Assembly (NCBI GenBank): GCA_030747035.1
Contig: JASLLM010000012.1
Coordinates: 1 to 38,122, forward strand
DNA from: Alphaproteobacteria bacterium
GTDB taxonomy: Bacteria; Pseudomonadota; Alphaproteobacteria; GCA-2731375
Length of the DNA: 38,122 nucleotides
Direction: 5' to 3'
Made by a program: the position numbers and the translations under genes. Numbering within the stretch: position 1 is the stretch's first letter; every line of letters begins with the position of its first letter. Shown piece after piece: positions 26,442 to 35,169 of the stretch. Under the pieces are notes generated by a model. The model did not search any database. It was not told the DNA's origin and saw only the letters and a program-made list of their open reading frames with translations.

Positions 26442-26518
26442 TGGTCGGAGTGAGAGGATTTGAACCTCCGACCCCCGCCTCCCGAAGACGGTGCTCTACC
26501 AGGCTGAGCTACACTCCG
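26442..26518 (-). tRNA. tRNA-Pro (anticodon CGG)
   Basis: Minus strand: CGGAGTG-TA-GCTCAGCCTGGTAGAGC-A-CCGTC-TTCGGGA-GGCGG-...-GGTTCGAATCC-...-CACTCCG-A-CCA; anticodon loop TTCGGGA, CCA encoded, 77 nt. Confidence 0.95.
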
Positions 26519-26565
26519 GCAATTGCGCCCGGCACCAATCAATCTTGATCGCGGCGGACCGCGTG

Positions 26566-26594
26566 CTTATAGCGTCCATGAAGTGGCACGGCAA
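26566..26594 (-). promoter_or_regulatory. Sigma70-type promoter for tRNA-Pro
   Basis: Minus strand TTGCCG - 17 nt - TATAAG, upstream of the tRNA. Confidence 0.6.
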
Positions 26595-26704
26595 GATATC
26601 GATTTGATTTTTGAGGCCGCGACGGCGGCCCGGCGCTGATGCGCCGCCCACCCTATGTCTCTCGGGGAGCAGTGCGTTACTGCGCACTGCGTGAACGGCA
26701 AGAT

Positions 26705-27721
26705 TTAATAAGCCCGCTCGATACAGAAATCGACCACGTCGACCAGGGCGCGCTTGGCCTCGCCGTCGGGGAAGATGCCCAGGCCATCGCGGGCCATGGC
26801 GCCATAGTGGCGCGCCCGTTCGATGGAATCGTGCAGGGCGTCATGGCGCTGCAATAGCGCCATGGCGTGATCCAGGTCGCCGTCCTTTTGTTCGCATTTG
26901 CCGATGCAGCGGCTCCAGAAGGCGCGCTCGTCCTCGTCACCCCGGCGGTAGGCCAGCAGGACCGGCAAGGTTACCTTGCCCTCGCGAAAATCGTCACCCA
27001 CCGTTTTGCCCAGCGTGGCCTGTTGGGCCGAATAGTCCAGGGTGTCGTCGACAAGTTGAAAAGCGATACCAAGGTTGCGGCCAAAAGCCTCCAGGGCGTC
27101 TTCCTCGACCGCGCCGCGGCCGGCAATGACGGCGCCGATACGGCAGGCGGCGGCGAACAGCGCGGCGGTCTTGGCGGCCACGACGTCGAGGTATTTTTCC
27201 TCCGGTATCCCGACGTTGTTCAGGGTTTCCAGCTGCATCACCTCGCCTTCCGAGATCACGGCGGAGGCATTGGCCAGCACGCGCAGCACTTCCAGGCTGC
27301 CATCCTGAACCATGATCTGAAAGGCGCGGGAGAACAGGAAATCGCCGACCAGAACGCTGGGCTGATTGCCCCAAAGCACGTTCGCCGTGGCATCGCCCCG
27401 GCGCAAATTGCTTTCGTCCACCACATCGTCATGCAGCAGCGAGGCGGTATGGATAAACTCCACCGCCGCCGCCAGTCCGATCTGGCGTTCGCCCACGTAG
27501 CCGCAGAGCCGCGTGGTGGCCAGGGTCAGCATGGGCCGCAGGCGCTTGCCGCCTGAGGCGATGATGTGCCCGGCCAATTGCGGGATTAAGGGCGCCCGGC
27601 TGTGCATGCGATCCAGGATAGTATGGTTGACCTTGATCAGGTCATCGCCAACCAGCTGCATCAGCGGTTCCATCGAGGGCCGCCGGGGTGCTGTCCCTTC
27701 CAACTGTACTACATCCGCCAC
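26705..27721 (-). CDS. ispB: Trans-polyprenyl (octa/decaprenyl) diphosphate synthase
   Basis: HIIASGGKRLRPMLTLATTRLCGY, HTASLLHDDVVDESNLRRGDATANVLWGNQPSVLVGDFLFSRAF, GIAFQLVDDTLDYSAQQATLGKTVGDDFREGKVTLPVLLAYRRG. Confidence 0.94.
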   Translation of the reverse strand: MADVVQLEGTAPRRPSMEPLMQLVGDDLIKVNHTILDRMHSRAPLIPQLAGHIIASGGKRLRPMLTLATTRLCGYVGERQIGLAAAVEFIHTASLLHDDVVDESNLRRGDATANVLWGNQPSVLVGDFLFSRAFQIMVQDGSLEVLRVLANASAVISEGEVMQLETLNNVGIPEEKYLDVVAAKTAALFAAACRIGAVIAGRGAVEEDALEAFGRNLGIAFQLVDDTLDYSAQQATLGKTVGDDFREGKVTLPVLLAYRRGDEDERAFWSRCIGKCEQKDGDLDHAMALLQRHDALHDSIERARHYGAMARDGLGIFPDGEAKRALVDVVDFCIERAY

Positions 27722-27828
27722 CGAGCGTTCCTCTGGTTACCCGCGACTTGCCGCCGCTAGCTCTATAGACTGCATTCATGGGTCATAATGCAAGGGCGCA
27801 ATGACGGCTATTGCAAGACGAGGGTCCG

Positions 27829-28050
27829 ATGATCGAACTGCTGCGCAGCAATGACATGGTGTTACTGTCGTGGGTGGAGGTCTATTTGCGCGACGCCGGC
27901 ATTGAGAGCGTGCTGCTGGATCAGCATATTTCCGTCGTCGAGGGCTCCATCGGCGCCTTCAACCGGCGCCTGATGGTGCTGGACGAGGATGAGGCGCGGG
28001 CCCGCGGCCTGCTGGCGGAGGCGGATATCGATGCCTACGAACCCCGATAG
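27829..28050 (+). CDS. DUF2007-family protein (putative signal transducing protein)
   Basis: MIELLRSNDMVLLSWVEVYLRDAGIESVLLDQHISVVEGSIGAFNRRLMVLDEDEARARGLLAEADID; ATG at 27829. Confidence 0.85.
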   Translation: MIELLRSNDMVLLSWVEVYLRDAGIESVLLDQHISVVEGSIGAFNRRLMVLDEDEARARGLLAEADIDAYEPR

Positions 28051-28795
28051 CGCGGTTGCCATTACCCAGGACGGCCTGCTCGACCGGCGTATTACATTGC
28101 GCCAGCCGCGCCACGGCTACCGGGCCGGTGACGACGCGGTCCTGCTGGCGGCGGCGGTACCGGCCAAAGCGGGACAGGCGGTGCTGGACGCCGGCGCCGG
28201 TGTTGGCGCGGTTTCCCTTTGCCTGGCCTGGCGCTGTCCCGATCTGACGCTGCACGGCCTGGAACTGCAGCCCGAACTGGCGCGCCTAGGCGGGGACAAC
28301 ATCGCCGGCAACGGGCTGGCGGACAGAGTTGCCATCCTGCAGGGCGACATCCGGCAGCCGCCGGCGGAGATCGGCCAAACCGTATTTGCTCACACGGTCT
28401 GTAATCCGCCGTTCCATGTGGCGGGCCGCGCCTCCGCCCCGCCCGACCGGAGCAAGGCTATCGCCCATGGCGAGGGCGAAACGCCCTTGCAAGACTGGCT
28501 GGCGTTTTGTTTGCGGCGAACCGTATCGGGGGGCAGCGTCACCATCATCCACCGCAGCGAGCGCCTGTCGGCGGTCCTGGCCGGTTTACGCCAAGGCGCC
28601 GGCGATATTGTGGTCTTTCCCCTTTGGGCCCGGCCCGGCCGCCCGGCCAAGCGGACCATCGTCCAGGCTAGGGTCGGCGCAAAGGGTCCGGATGTCATGC
28701 ATCCCGGTCTGTGCCTGCTGGACGCCGACGGCAACGACAGCGAAGCGGCCAGAAAGGTACTGCGCGACGGCGCGGCCCTGGATCTGTCTAGCTGA
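28031..28795 (+). CDS. tRNA1(Val) adenine N6-methyltransferase (TrmN6/YfiC)-like
   Basis: ATG 28031 (MPTNPDSAVAITQDGLLDRRITLRQPRHGYRAGDDAVLLAAAVPAKAGQAVLDAGAGVGAVSLCLAWR ... TVCNPPFH). 20-nt overlap with the DUF2007 gene. Confidence 0.85.
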   Translation: MPTNPDSAVAITQDGLLDRRITLRQPRHGYRAGDDAVLLAAAVPAKAGQAVLDAGAGVGAVSLCLAWRCPDLTLHGLELQPELARLGGDNIAGNGLADRVAILQGDIRQPPAEIGQTVFAHTVCNPPFHVAGRASAPPDRSKAIAHGEGETPLQDWLAFCLRRTVSGGSVTIIHRSERLSAVLAGLRQGAGDIVVFPLWARPGRPAKRTIVQARVGAKGPDVMHPGLCLLDADGNDSEAARKVLRDGAALDLSS

Positions 28796-29849
28796 CGGTG
28801 ATAAGCGGCTCGCCGGCACCGCAATGGCCAATGACGGCAGCGGCATCGAAGCCCCTGCCATGGAACAGCGCCAGGACCTCGTCCGCGCCCGACGGCTCGA
28901 CGGCCACCAGCAGGGGACCGGCGGTCTGTGGGTCGTGCAGCATATTGTCGCGCCAGTCGGGCAGATCGCCAGGCAGCCGCACGCCATCGGCGAAAGCCAC
29001 CCGGTTGCGGCCCGCCGCACCTGTGTTCAGGCCCGCCTCGGCCAGCTCCCGCCCCACTTCCAGCATGGGAATTGCCGTCAAATCGATGTGGGCGGCAACA
29101 GCGGAACCCTGGCAAACCTCGCTCAAATGGCCCAGCAGGCCAAAACCGGTGACATCCGTCATGGCATGCACATCCCCACGGGCGCCCAGCTCGGCGCCGA
29201 TATCGTTCAGCTTGGTGGCGCAGGCGAGCATTTCCTCATAGCCGGCATCGGATAGGGTGCCCTTTTTCATGGCGGCGGACAGAAATCCGGTGCCCAGGCC
29301 CTTGCCCAGGATCAGCACATCGCCGGGCCGGGCGCCGACATTGCGCTTGATATTGGCGACATCCACCATGCCGATCGCGGCCAGGCCATATATGGGCTCC
29401 AAGGTATCGATGGAATGACCGCCCGCGATGGGCACGCCGGCGGCCTTGCAGACCGAGGCACCCCCCGCCAGGACCCGCTGAATGGTATCGGTGGAAACCT
29501 TGTCGACGGGCATGCCGACGATGGCCAGGGCCAGGACCGGGCGGCCGCCGACCGCGTAAACATCCGAGAGCGCATTGGTCGCCGAAATGCGGCCGAAATC
29601 GAACGGATCATCAACCACGGGCATGAAAAAGTCCGTCGTCGCCACCATCGCACGGGTCTCGTCGATGCGATAGACGGCGGCGTCATCACCAGTGTCATTG
29701 CCGACCAGCAGATCCGCATTCGGATCAGGCTTGGGCAAGGTCGCAAGCAGCTCCCGCAGCACGGCGGGGGCAATCTTACAGCCTCAACCGCCGCCGTGGG
29801 CCAGGGCGGTCAGCCGCACGGGCTCACCTCCCAAGTTGTCCTTGTTCAT
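28788..29849 (-). CDS. selD: Selenide, water dikinase (selenophosphate synthetase) with in-frame UGA at 29784-29786 read as selenocysteine
   Basis: Full reading: MNKDNLGGEPVRLTALAHGGG[U]GCKIAPAVLRELLATLPKPDPNADLLVGNDTGDDAAVYRIDETRAMVATTDFFMPVVDDPFDFGRISATNALSDVYAVGGRPVLALAIVGMP... The ORF track starts only at 29762 because of the UGA. Alternative in-frame ATG at 29864. Confidence 0.95.
29753..29768 (-). promoter_or_regulatory. Candidate bacterial SECIS hairpin in selD
   Basis: Minus strand CCCGC-CGTGCT-GCGGG: 5-bp stem, 6-nt loop with GU, beginning 16 nt after the UGA. Confidence 0.65.
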
Positions 29850-29947
29850 CCTTGCCTCGTTCATCAATTGTCATTGCCGCGAGGGCGAAAGCGACGATAC
29901 AGGTTTCCGGGATTGGACCGCGATCACTTCTTATTGACTGCCGGCGC

Positions 29948-30943
29948 CTAGGCGTTGACGTCGATTACCGTCCGCCCGCGCACCTGGCCTTTCAGAATGT
30001 CGGCGGTAATGGCGGGAACGTCCGCCATGGCCTTGACCTCTGTCATCGCATCCAACTTGTCCAGGGGCAGGTCCGTGGCCAGACGGGCCCAGGCCTGGGC
30101 CCGCCGTTCGGCCGGGCAATAGACGGAATCGATGCCCCAGATCCGCACGCCACGCAGTATAAACGGCAGCACCGTACCCGGCAGATCGGGACCCGCCGCC
30201 AGACCGCAAACAGCGACCGTGCCCAATGATTTCGTCGCCGCCAGAACGTTGACCAGAATCTGGCTGCCAACCGTGTCGATGCCCCCGGCCCAGGTCTCCC
30301 GGCCCAGGGGACGGCCCGGCTCGCTCAATTCCGAGCGCGGCACGATGGAGGAGGCACCGAGGCCGCGCAGATAGTCATGCTCGCTCTCCCGGCCCGTGGA
30401 GGCGGCGACGGAGTAGCCCAAATTGGCCAGCACCGCGACCGCGACCGAGCCGACACCGCCCGCCGCACCGGTTACGATAATATCGCCGTCGCCGGGTTTG
30501 ACGCCGGCGTCTTCCAGGGCCAGGACGCTCATCATGGCGGTAAAGCCGGCGGTCCCAATGGCCATGGTTTGCTGCAGGCTCAATCCATCGGGCTTTTTCA
30601 CCAGCCAGTCGGCCTTGGCCCGGGCCCGCTGTGACAGACCGCCGGAGACCGCCTCGCCGACGCCCCAACCGGTCAGCACAACCTCGTCACCAACAGCGAA
30701 TTTATCCGAATCCGAGGCCTCCACCACGCCGGCATAATCGATGCCCGGCGCCATGGGCATGGAACGCATGATCTTGGACTTGTTGCCTTGTACGGCCAGG
30801 CCGTCCTTGTAGTTGATGGTGGAGTATTTCACGCCAACGGTCACTTCATCCGCCGGCAGATCCCCATCCGCCACGTCGCACAATTCCACATTCGCCTTGC
30901 CATCGACTTCCGTCGCCCACCAAGCCTTGAAGGTACCGCTCAT
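29948..30943 (-). CDS. MDR-family quinone/acrylyl-CoA reductase (YhdH/YhfP/AcuI-like)
   Basis: KYSTINYKDGLAVQGNKSKIMRSMPMAPGIDYAGVVEASDSDKFAVGDEVVLTGWGVGEAVSGGLSQRARAKADWLV, IVTGAAGGVGSVAVAVLANLGY. ATG 30943 with ggaaat upstream. Confidence 0.9.
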   Translation of the reverse strand: MSGTFKAWWATEVDGKANVELCDVADGDLPADEVTVGVKYSTINYKDGLAVQGNKSKIMRSMPMAPGIDYAGVVEASDSDKFAVGDEVVLTGWGVGEAVSGGLSQRARAKADWLVKKPDGLSLQQTMAIGTAGFTAMMSVLALEDAGVKPGDGDIIVTGAAGGVGSVAVAVLANLGYSVAASTGRESEHDYLRGLGASSIVPRSELSEPGRPLGRETWAGGIDTVGSQILVNVLAATKSLGTVAVCGLAAGPDLPGTVLPFILRGVRIWGIDSVYCPAERRAQAWARLATDLPLDKLDAMTEVKAMADVPAITADILKGQVRGRTVIDVNA

Positions 30944-30999
30944 AACTATTTCCAATCACATTGAACCGCATGAAATATTTAGCCGGATCATAGCGCCTG

Positions 31000-32340
31000 T
31001 TACTGGCCCGGCAAGGTCTCACCGAAACATAGCAGCCGCCCGCCGGCGCGGCCCGGCAATGTCCCTTCCCGCATGACAACGTTGCCCCGGATGATGGTGG
31101 CGATGGGCCAGCCCGTGACCTCGCGGCCATGAAACGGCGTCCAGCCCGAGCGGTTGGCCATGTCATCGTCCAGGATGCGGCGCTTGGCGGCCAGGTCGAC
31201 CAGGGTGAAATCACCGTCATAGCCGACCGCGATACGGCCCTTGCCCACGATGCCGAACAGCCGCGCCGGCCCGGCGCAGACAAGATCCATCAGGCGCAGC
31301 AAACTCAAGCGGCCCGCCGCCACATGGTCCAGCATGATCGGCAGCAGGGTCTGCACCCCCGGCATGCCGGAGGGGCTGGTCGGATAGGTTGCCGCCTTTT
31401 CCTCCAAGGTATGGGGAGCGTGGTCGGAGCCGATGACGTCGACGACGCCCTGGTCCAGGCCCCACCACAATCCCTGGCGGTGGCCTTCGTCACGAATGGG
31501 CGGGTTCATCTGAGCCCGTGTGCCCAATTCCGTATAACAATCAGGCGCCGCCAGGATCAGATGCTGGGGCGTTGCCTCAACCGAGGCGACGTCCTTGTTT
31601 TCAGCCAGAAAATGCATTTCCTCCGCCGTGGTGATATGCAGCACATGAACCCGGGCCCCGGTTTCCCGCGCCAGGGCGATCAGTCGCTTGGTCGCGCGCA
31701 GGGCGGTCTCCGGGTCCCGCCACAGGGGATGGGCGGCAGGGTCGGTGGCCTCTTCCGCCAGGTGCTGGCGTTCCTTCAGGCGCGGTTCATCCTCGGCATG
31801 TACGGCACAGCGGCGGTTGATGGACTTGAGAATCCGGCGCAGGGTGGGGTCATCCTCGGTCAACAGGTTGCCGGTGGATGAACCCATGAAAATCTTCACC
31901 CCGCAACAGCCCGGCAGACGCTCCAGCTCGCCCAACTGTTCCGCGTTCTCTCCCGTACCGCCCATATAGAATGCATGGTCGCACCACATCCGGTCCCTGG
32001 CGCGGGCCAGTTTATCGGCCAGGGCCTCCGGATTGGTGGTCAGGGGCGCGGTATTCGGCATCTCGAACACCGCTGTGACGCCGCCAAGGACGGCGCCGCG
32101 GGAGCCTGCCTCCAGATCTTCCTTGTGCTCGTTGCCCGGCTCCCTGAAGTGCACTTGGGTATCGATCACGCCGGGCAATACGTGCAACCCGGCGGCCTCT
32201 ACGGTCTCCGCCGCCGAGGCGCTCGCCAGATCGCCGATGGCCGCGATGCGCCCGTCCCGGACGCCGACATCGCCCAAGCCGATACCGTTGTGGGTAACCA
32301 AGGTGCCGCCGCGTAACAGCAGATCAAAGGTTTCCGCCAT
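31000..32340 (-). CDS. pyrC: Dihydroorotase
   Basis: ATG at 32340 (MAETFDLLLRGGTLVTHNGIGLGDVGVRDGRIAAIGD); LPGVIDTQVHFREPGNEHKEDLEAGSRGAVLGGVTAVFEMPNT, VIGSDHAPHTLEEKA. The track ORF extends falsely into asnB. Confidence 0.9.
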   Translation of the reverse strand: MAETFDLLLRGGTLVTHNGIGLGDVGVRDGRIAAIGDLASASAAETVEAAGLHVLPGVIDTQVHFREPGNEHKEDLEAGSRGAVLGGVTAVFEMPNTAPLTTNPEALADKLARARDRMWCDHAFYMGGTGENAEQLGELERLPGCCGVKIFMGSSTGNLLTEDDPTLRRILKSINRRCAVHAEDEPRLKERQHLAEEATDPAAHPLWRDPETALRATKRLIALARETGARVHVLHITTAEEMHFLAENKDVASVEATPQHLILAAPDCYTELGTRAQMNPPIRDEGHRQGLWWGLDQGVVDVIGSDHAPHTLEEKAATYPTSPSGMPGVQTLLPIMLDHVAAGRLSLLRLMDLVCAGPARLFGIVGKGRIAVGYDGDFTLVDLAAKRRILDDDMANRSGWTPFHGREVTGWPIATIIRGNVVMREGTLPGRAGGRLLCFGETLPGQ

Positions 32341-32356
32341 GGTGATCTCCCCTTTT

Positions 32357-34126
32357 TTAAACGGTCGCCGCCAGGGTCTCGAAGACATCGCCCTGGGGTG
32401 CCGCGCCCAGAATATGCCGCCGGTGCCACAAGGCATAGAACAACAAGGTCCAGCAGGCAAAACCCTGCCGCTTGCCGCCATTCTGAAACAACGCTTCCAC
32501 CTTGTCCGGCCGTGCAATGGCATCGATCCCCGGTTGCCTGGCCACCAGCGGTCCCAGCTCGGTACCCCGACCCCTGATCCATTCCGCCACGGGCACCGTA
32601 AAGCCTCGTTTGCGCGCGAATGGATTGGCCATGGGCGTGTTGTTGGCCAGCCAGCGGCGCAGCAGGTACTTGCCCTTGCCATCGCGCAGTTTTAGCTCAT
32701 CAGGCAGGCGATAGGCAAAATCAGCCACCTCTTCATCCAGGAACGGCGTCCGGCCCTCCACGCCATGGGCCATCAGACAGCGGTCCAGCTTGATCAACAG
32801 ATCGTTGGGCAGCCAGTCGGCGCAGTCCACCGCCTGGGCTAACTGCAGGCGGCTCAGATCGGCCGCGCCCAGGGTGCTTTCCGCCGCCCGGATGCCGTCC
32901 CGCCAGGTATCGGATGCCTGGCGCAAAACGCCAAGGCGATCGAAACGACCGGTCCGGCGCATGGTGCGCGGACCGCCCACCCACCAGGATCGTTGCGCAT
33001 CGCGGTAGCGGCCGTAGCCGGCAAACAGTTCATCCCCGCCCTCGCCGGACAAAACCACTTTCAGGCCCGCTGCCTTGGCGGTGGCCGCCAATTTGTAGGT
33101 CGGCAAAACCGCGTAATCGGCCGCCGGATCATCCAGGGCGGCGGCGACCTGGGGCAGCAGGCACCAGAAGTCGGCCTCGCCGAATTCGACTTCGTGATGT
33201 TCGGCGCCCAACTGCCGGGCCAGGGCCCGGGCCTGTTCCCGTTCGTCATGCGCCCCGGTGCCGCTGAAGCCGGCGGTAAAAGCGCGCACGGGCTGTTCGT
33301 TCAAACGGGCCATCAAGGTCAATAGGGCCGAGCTGTCGATGCCGCCCGAAAGAAACATGCCATAGGGCACATCGGCGCGCTGGTGTATCTCGACACTATC
33401 CAGCAAAACCTGTTCCAATTCCGTCAGTGCCTCGGTTTCACTCAATTTGCGGGGGCGCTCCAGGGGCAGGGCGCCGCGCCGGCGGCGGTCGACGATCCGG
33501 CCCTGGGCGATCACCAGGGTTTCGCCCGGCAGCACCCGGTGGATCTGCGGCTGAATACAGCGCCGGCCGGTGGTGAACTGGATTTGCAACAATTCATGCA
33601 TGGGCTGTTCGACCAGGCCGGGGGATACCAGACCGGCGGCGATCAGGGCGTTGGGTTCGGAAGCAAAGGCGAAACCGAAATCACCCTCCACATAGTAGAT
33701 CGGCTTGATGCCGAAAGGATCGCGGCTCAACAGCAATTGCCCTTCGCCCGGGTCATGGATGGCGATGGCATACATGCCACGCAGCAGATTGGCGAAATCG
33801 ACGCCATGGCGGCGATACAAATACAATGCCGGTTCACAGTCGGACTTGGTTTGCAGCGGCGCCTCACCCAGGTCCTGGCGCAATTCCAAATAGTTATAGA
33901 TCTCCGCATTGGCGATCAGCACGGCGCCATCGGCACTAAACAGGGGCTGGTCGCCAGTTTCCAGATCAATAATGGCCAGCCGGGTATGAACCAGACCGAC
34001 GCCCTCGCCCAAATACCGTCCGTCGCCGTCGGGGCCCCGATGGCGCAAGGCCGCCTGCAAGGCATCAAGGGCGCCTTGATCCGGCGCCGTGCCGTCCGCC
34101 GTCATAATCCCCGCGATACCGCACAT
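32357..34126 (-). CDS. asnB: Asparagine synthase (glutamine-hydrolysing)
   Basis: MCGIAGIMTADGTAPDQGALDALQAALRHRGPDGDGRYLGEGVGLVHTRLAIID ... MFLSGGIDSSALLTLMAR ... VVLSGEGGDELFAGYGRYR. Confidence 0.95.
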   Translation of the reverse strand: MCGIAGIMTADGTAPDQGALDALQAALRHRGPDGDGRYLGEGVGLVHTRLAIIDLETGDQPLFSADGAVLIANAEIYNYLELRQDLGEAPLQTKSDCEPALYLYRRHGVDFANLLRGMYAIAIHDPGEGQLLLSRDPFGIKPIYYVEGDFGFAFASEPNALIAAGLVSPGLVEQPMHELLQIQFTTGRRCIQPQIHRVLPGETLVIAQGRIVDRRRRGALPLERPRKLSETEALTELEQVLLDSVEIHQRADVPYGMFLSGGIDSSALLTLMARLNEQPVRAFTAGFSGTGAHDEREQARALARQLGAEHHEVEFGEADFWCLLPQVAAALDDPAADYAVLPTYKLAATAKAAGLKVVLSGEGGDELFAGYGRYRDAQRSWWVGGPRTMRRTGRFDRLGVLRQASDTWRDGIRAAESTLGAADLSRLQLAQAVDCADWLPNDLLIKLDRCLMAHGVEGRTPFLDEEVADFAYRLPDELKLRDGKGKYLLRRWLANNTPMANPFARKRGFTVPVAEWIRGRGTELGPLVARQPGIDAIARPDKVEALFQNGGKRQGFACWTLLFYALWHRRHILGAAPQGDVFETLAATV

Positions 34127-35166
34127 TAGGCTGTCACCTTGGCAAAAAATTCCAGATACCGTTGCACCACTGCCGCCTCGCTATAGTCGGCCAGATAATC
34201 CTGATGGCCGGTCCGGGCCAGGTTCTCGGCGGTATTCGGATCGCGCAGCACCTGACCGATTCCGTCCGCCAGGGCCTCAACATCATCAATGGGCGTCAGC
34301 AGGCCATTTTCGCCGTTTCTGATCAGCTCCACGGGCCCGTCCGCGGCGGTGGCGACGATGGGCTTTTGCCGGGCCCAAGCTTCCAAAACCACGTTGCCCA
34401 GGGGTTCGATCCGGGACGGGCAGGCGACCAGATCGGCGGCGGCGTAGAGCGGGCCCGGATCCTGCCGCCAGCCGAGGAAGCGGATACGCGGCGCCACTCC
34501 AAAATGCACCGCCGACTTGCGCAGCTCAGCCTCCAGCGGCCCTTCGCCCGCCAGCCACAGGTAGACATCCGGCAGTCGCTGCATGGCCTGTATCAGAACA
34601 TCGTAGGCCTTGTTCTGGTGCAGCCGGCCCAGGGCCAACACCACGGCCGCATCATCGGGGGTGGAGAGTTCCCGGCGCGACACTGGCGCCACCGGCGCGG
34701 CGGAGACAAAATTGGGCAGATAATGCGCCCGTTCCGCCGGCCAGCCCTGCTCGATCAGATAGGCGACAATGCCATGGGTGTTGCCAATCAGATGATCGCA
34801 GGTGCCATAGTATTTCAGATCGTAGTAACCGCCCAAACGGCCGCAATGGACGTACCGGCCCCAGGGATACGCCTTGGACTTTGGGCAAAACGCGGCGGCG
34901 CGGCTCATCCAGCTCAAAACAACGTCCGGTTCGAACCGGGAGACCTCCCGGCGCAGGCCGATGCGCGTGGAGATATCCAATTTTCCACCGAAAGGCAGGG
35001 TCACGGCGGCGACGCCGCCATCAGCCAACTGGCGTTCCCGGTCAACATCCGGGCGCAGCACCACCCGCTGGTCCAGACCGGCGCGATGCAGGGCCAGAAC
35101 CAAGCGGGTGAAAAAGGCCTCCGCGCCGCCATAGCGGGCCCCCGCCATGCATTGCATGACCCGCAT
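34126..35166 (-). CDS. Glycosyltransferase (GT4-like)
   Basis: MQCMAGARYGGAEAFFTRLVLALHRAG ... VLALGRLHQNKAYDVLIQAMQRLPDVYLWLAGEGPLEAELR ... CPSRIEPLGNVVLEAWARQKPIVATAADGPVELI. Overlaps the asnB start by 1 nt. Confidence 0.93.
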   Translation of the reverse strand: MRVMQCMAGARYGGAEAFFTRLVLALHRAGLDQRVVLRPDVDRERQLADGGVAAVTLPFGGKLDISTRIGLRREVSRFEPDVVLSWMSRAAAFCPKSKAYPWGRYVHCGRLGGYYDLKYYGTCDHLIGNTHGIVAYLIEQGWPAERAHYLPNFVSAAPVAPVSRRELSTPDDAAVVLALGRLHQNKAYDVLIQAMQRLPDVYLWLAGEGPLEAELRKSAVHFGVAPRIRFLGWRQDPGPLYAAADLVACPSRIEPLGNVVLEAWARQKPIVATAADGPVELIRNGENGLLTPIDDVEALADGIGQVLRDPNTAENLARTGHQDYLADYSEAAVVQRYLEFFAKVTA

Positions 35167-35169
35167 CGC

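Noticed and set aside
29868-29935. Possible degenerate interspersed repeat (GTCATTGCCGCGAGGGCGAAAGCGA...GGATTGGACCGCGATCAC)
   Set aside because: Faintly resembles GTCATTGCGAGCGAAGCGAAGCAATCC-type repeats of alphaproteobacteria, but the match is poor and no second copy was found in the window.
31000-32682. Dihydroorotase ORF extended to 32682
   Set aside because: The N-terminal extension (MARASTCCAAGW...) overlaps asnB in another frame; the homologous start is ATG 32340.
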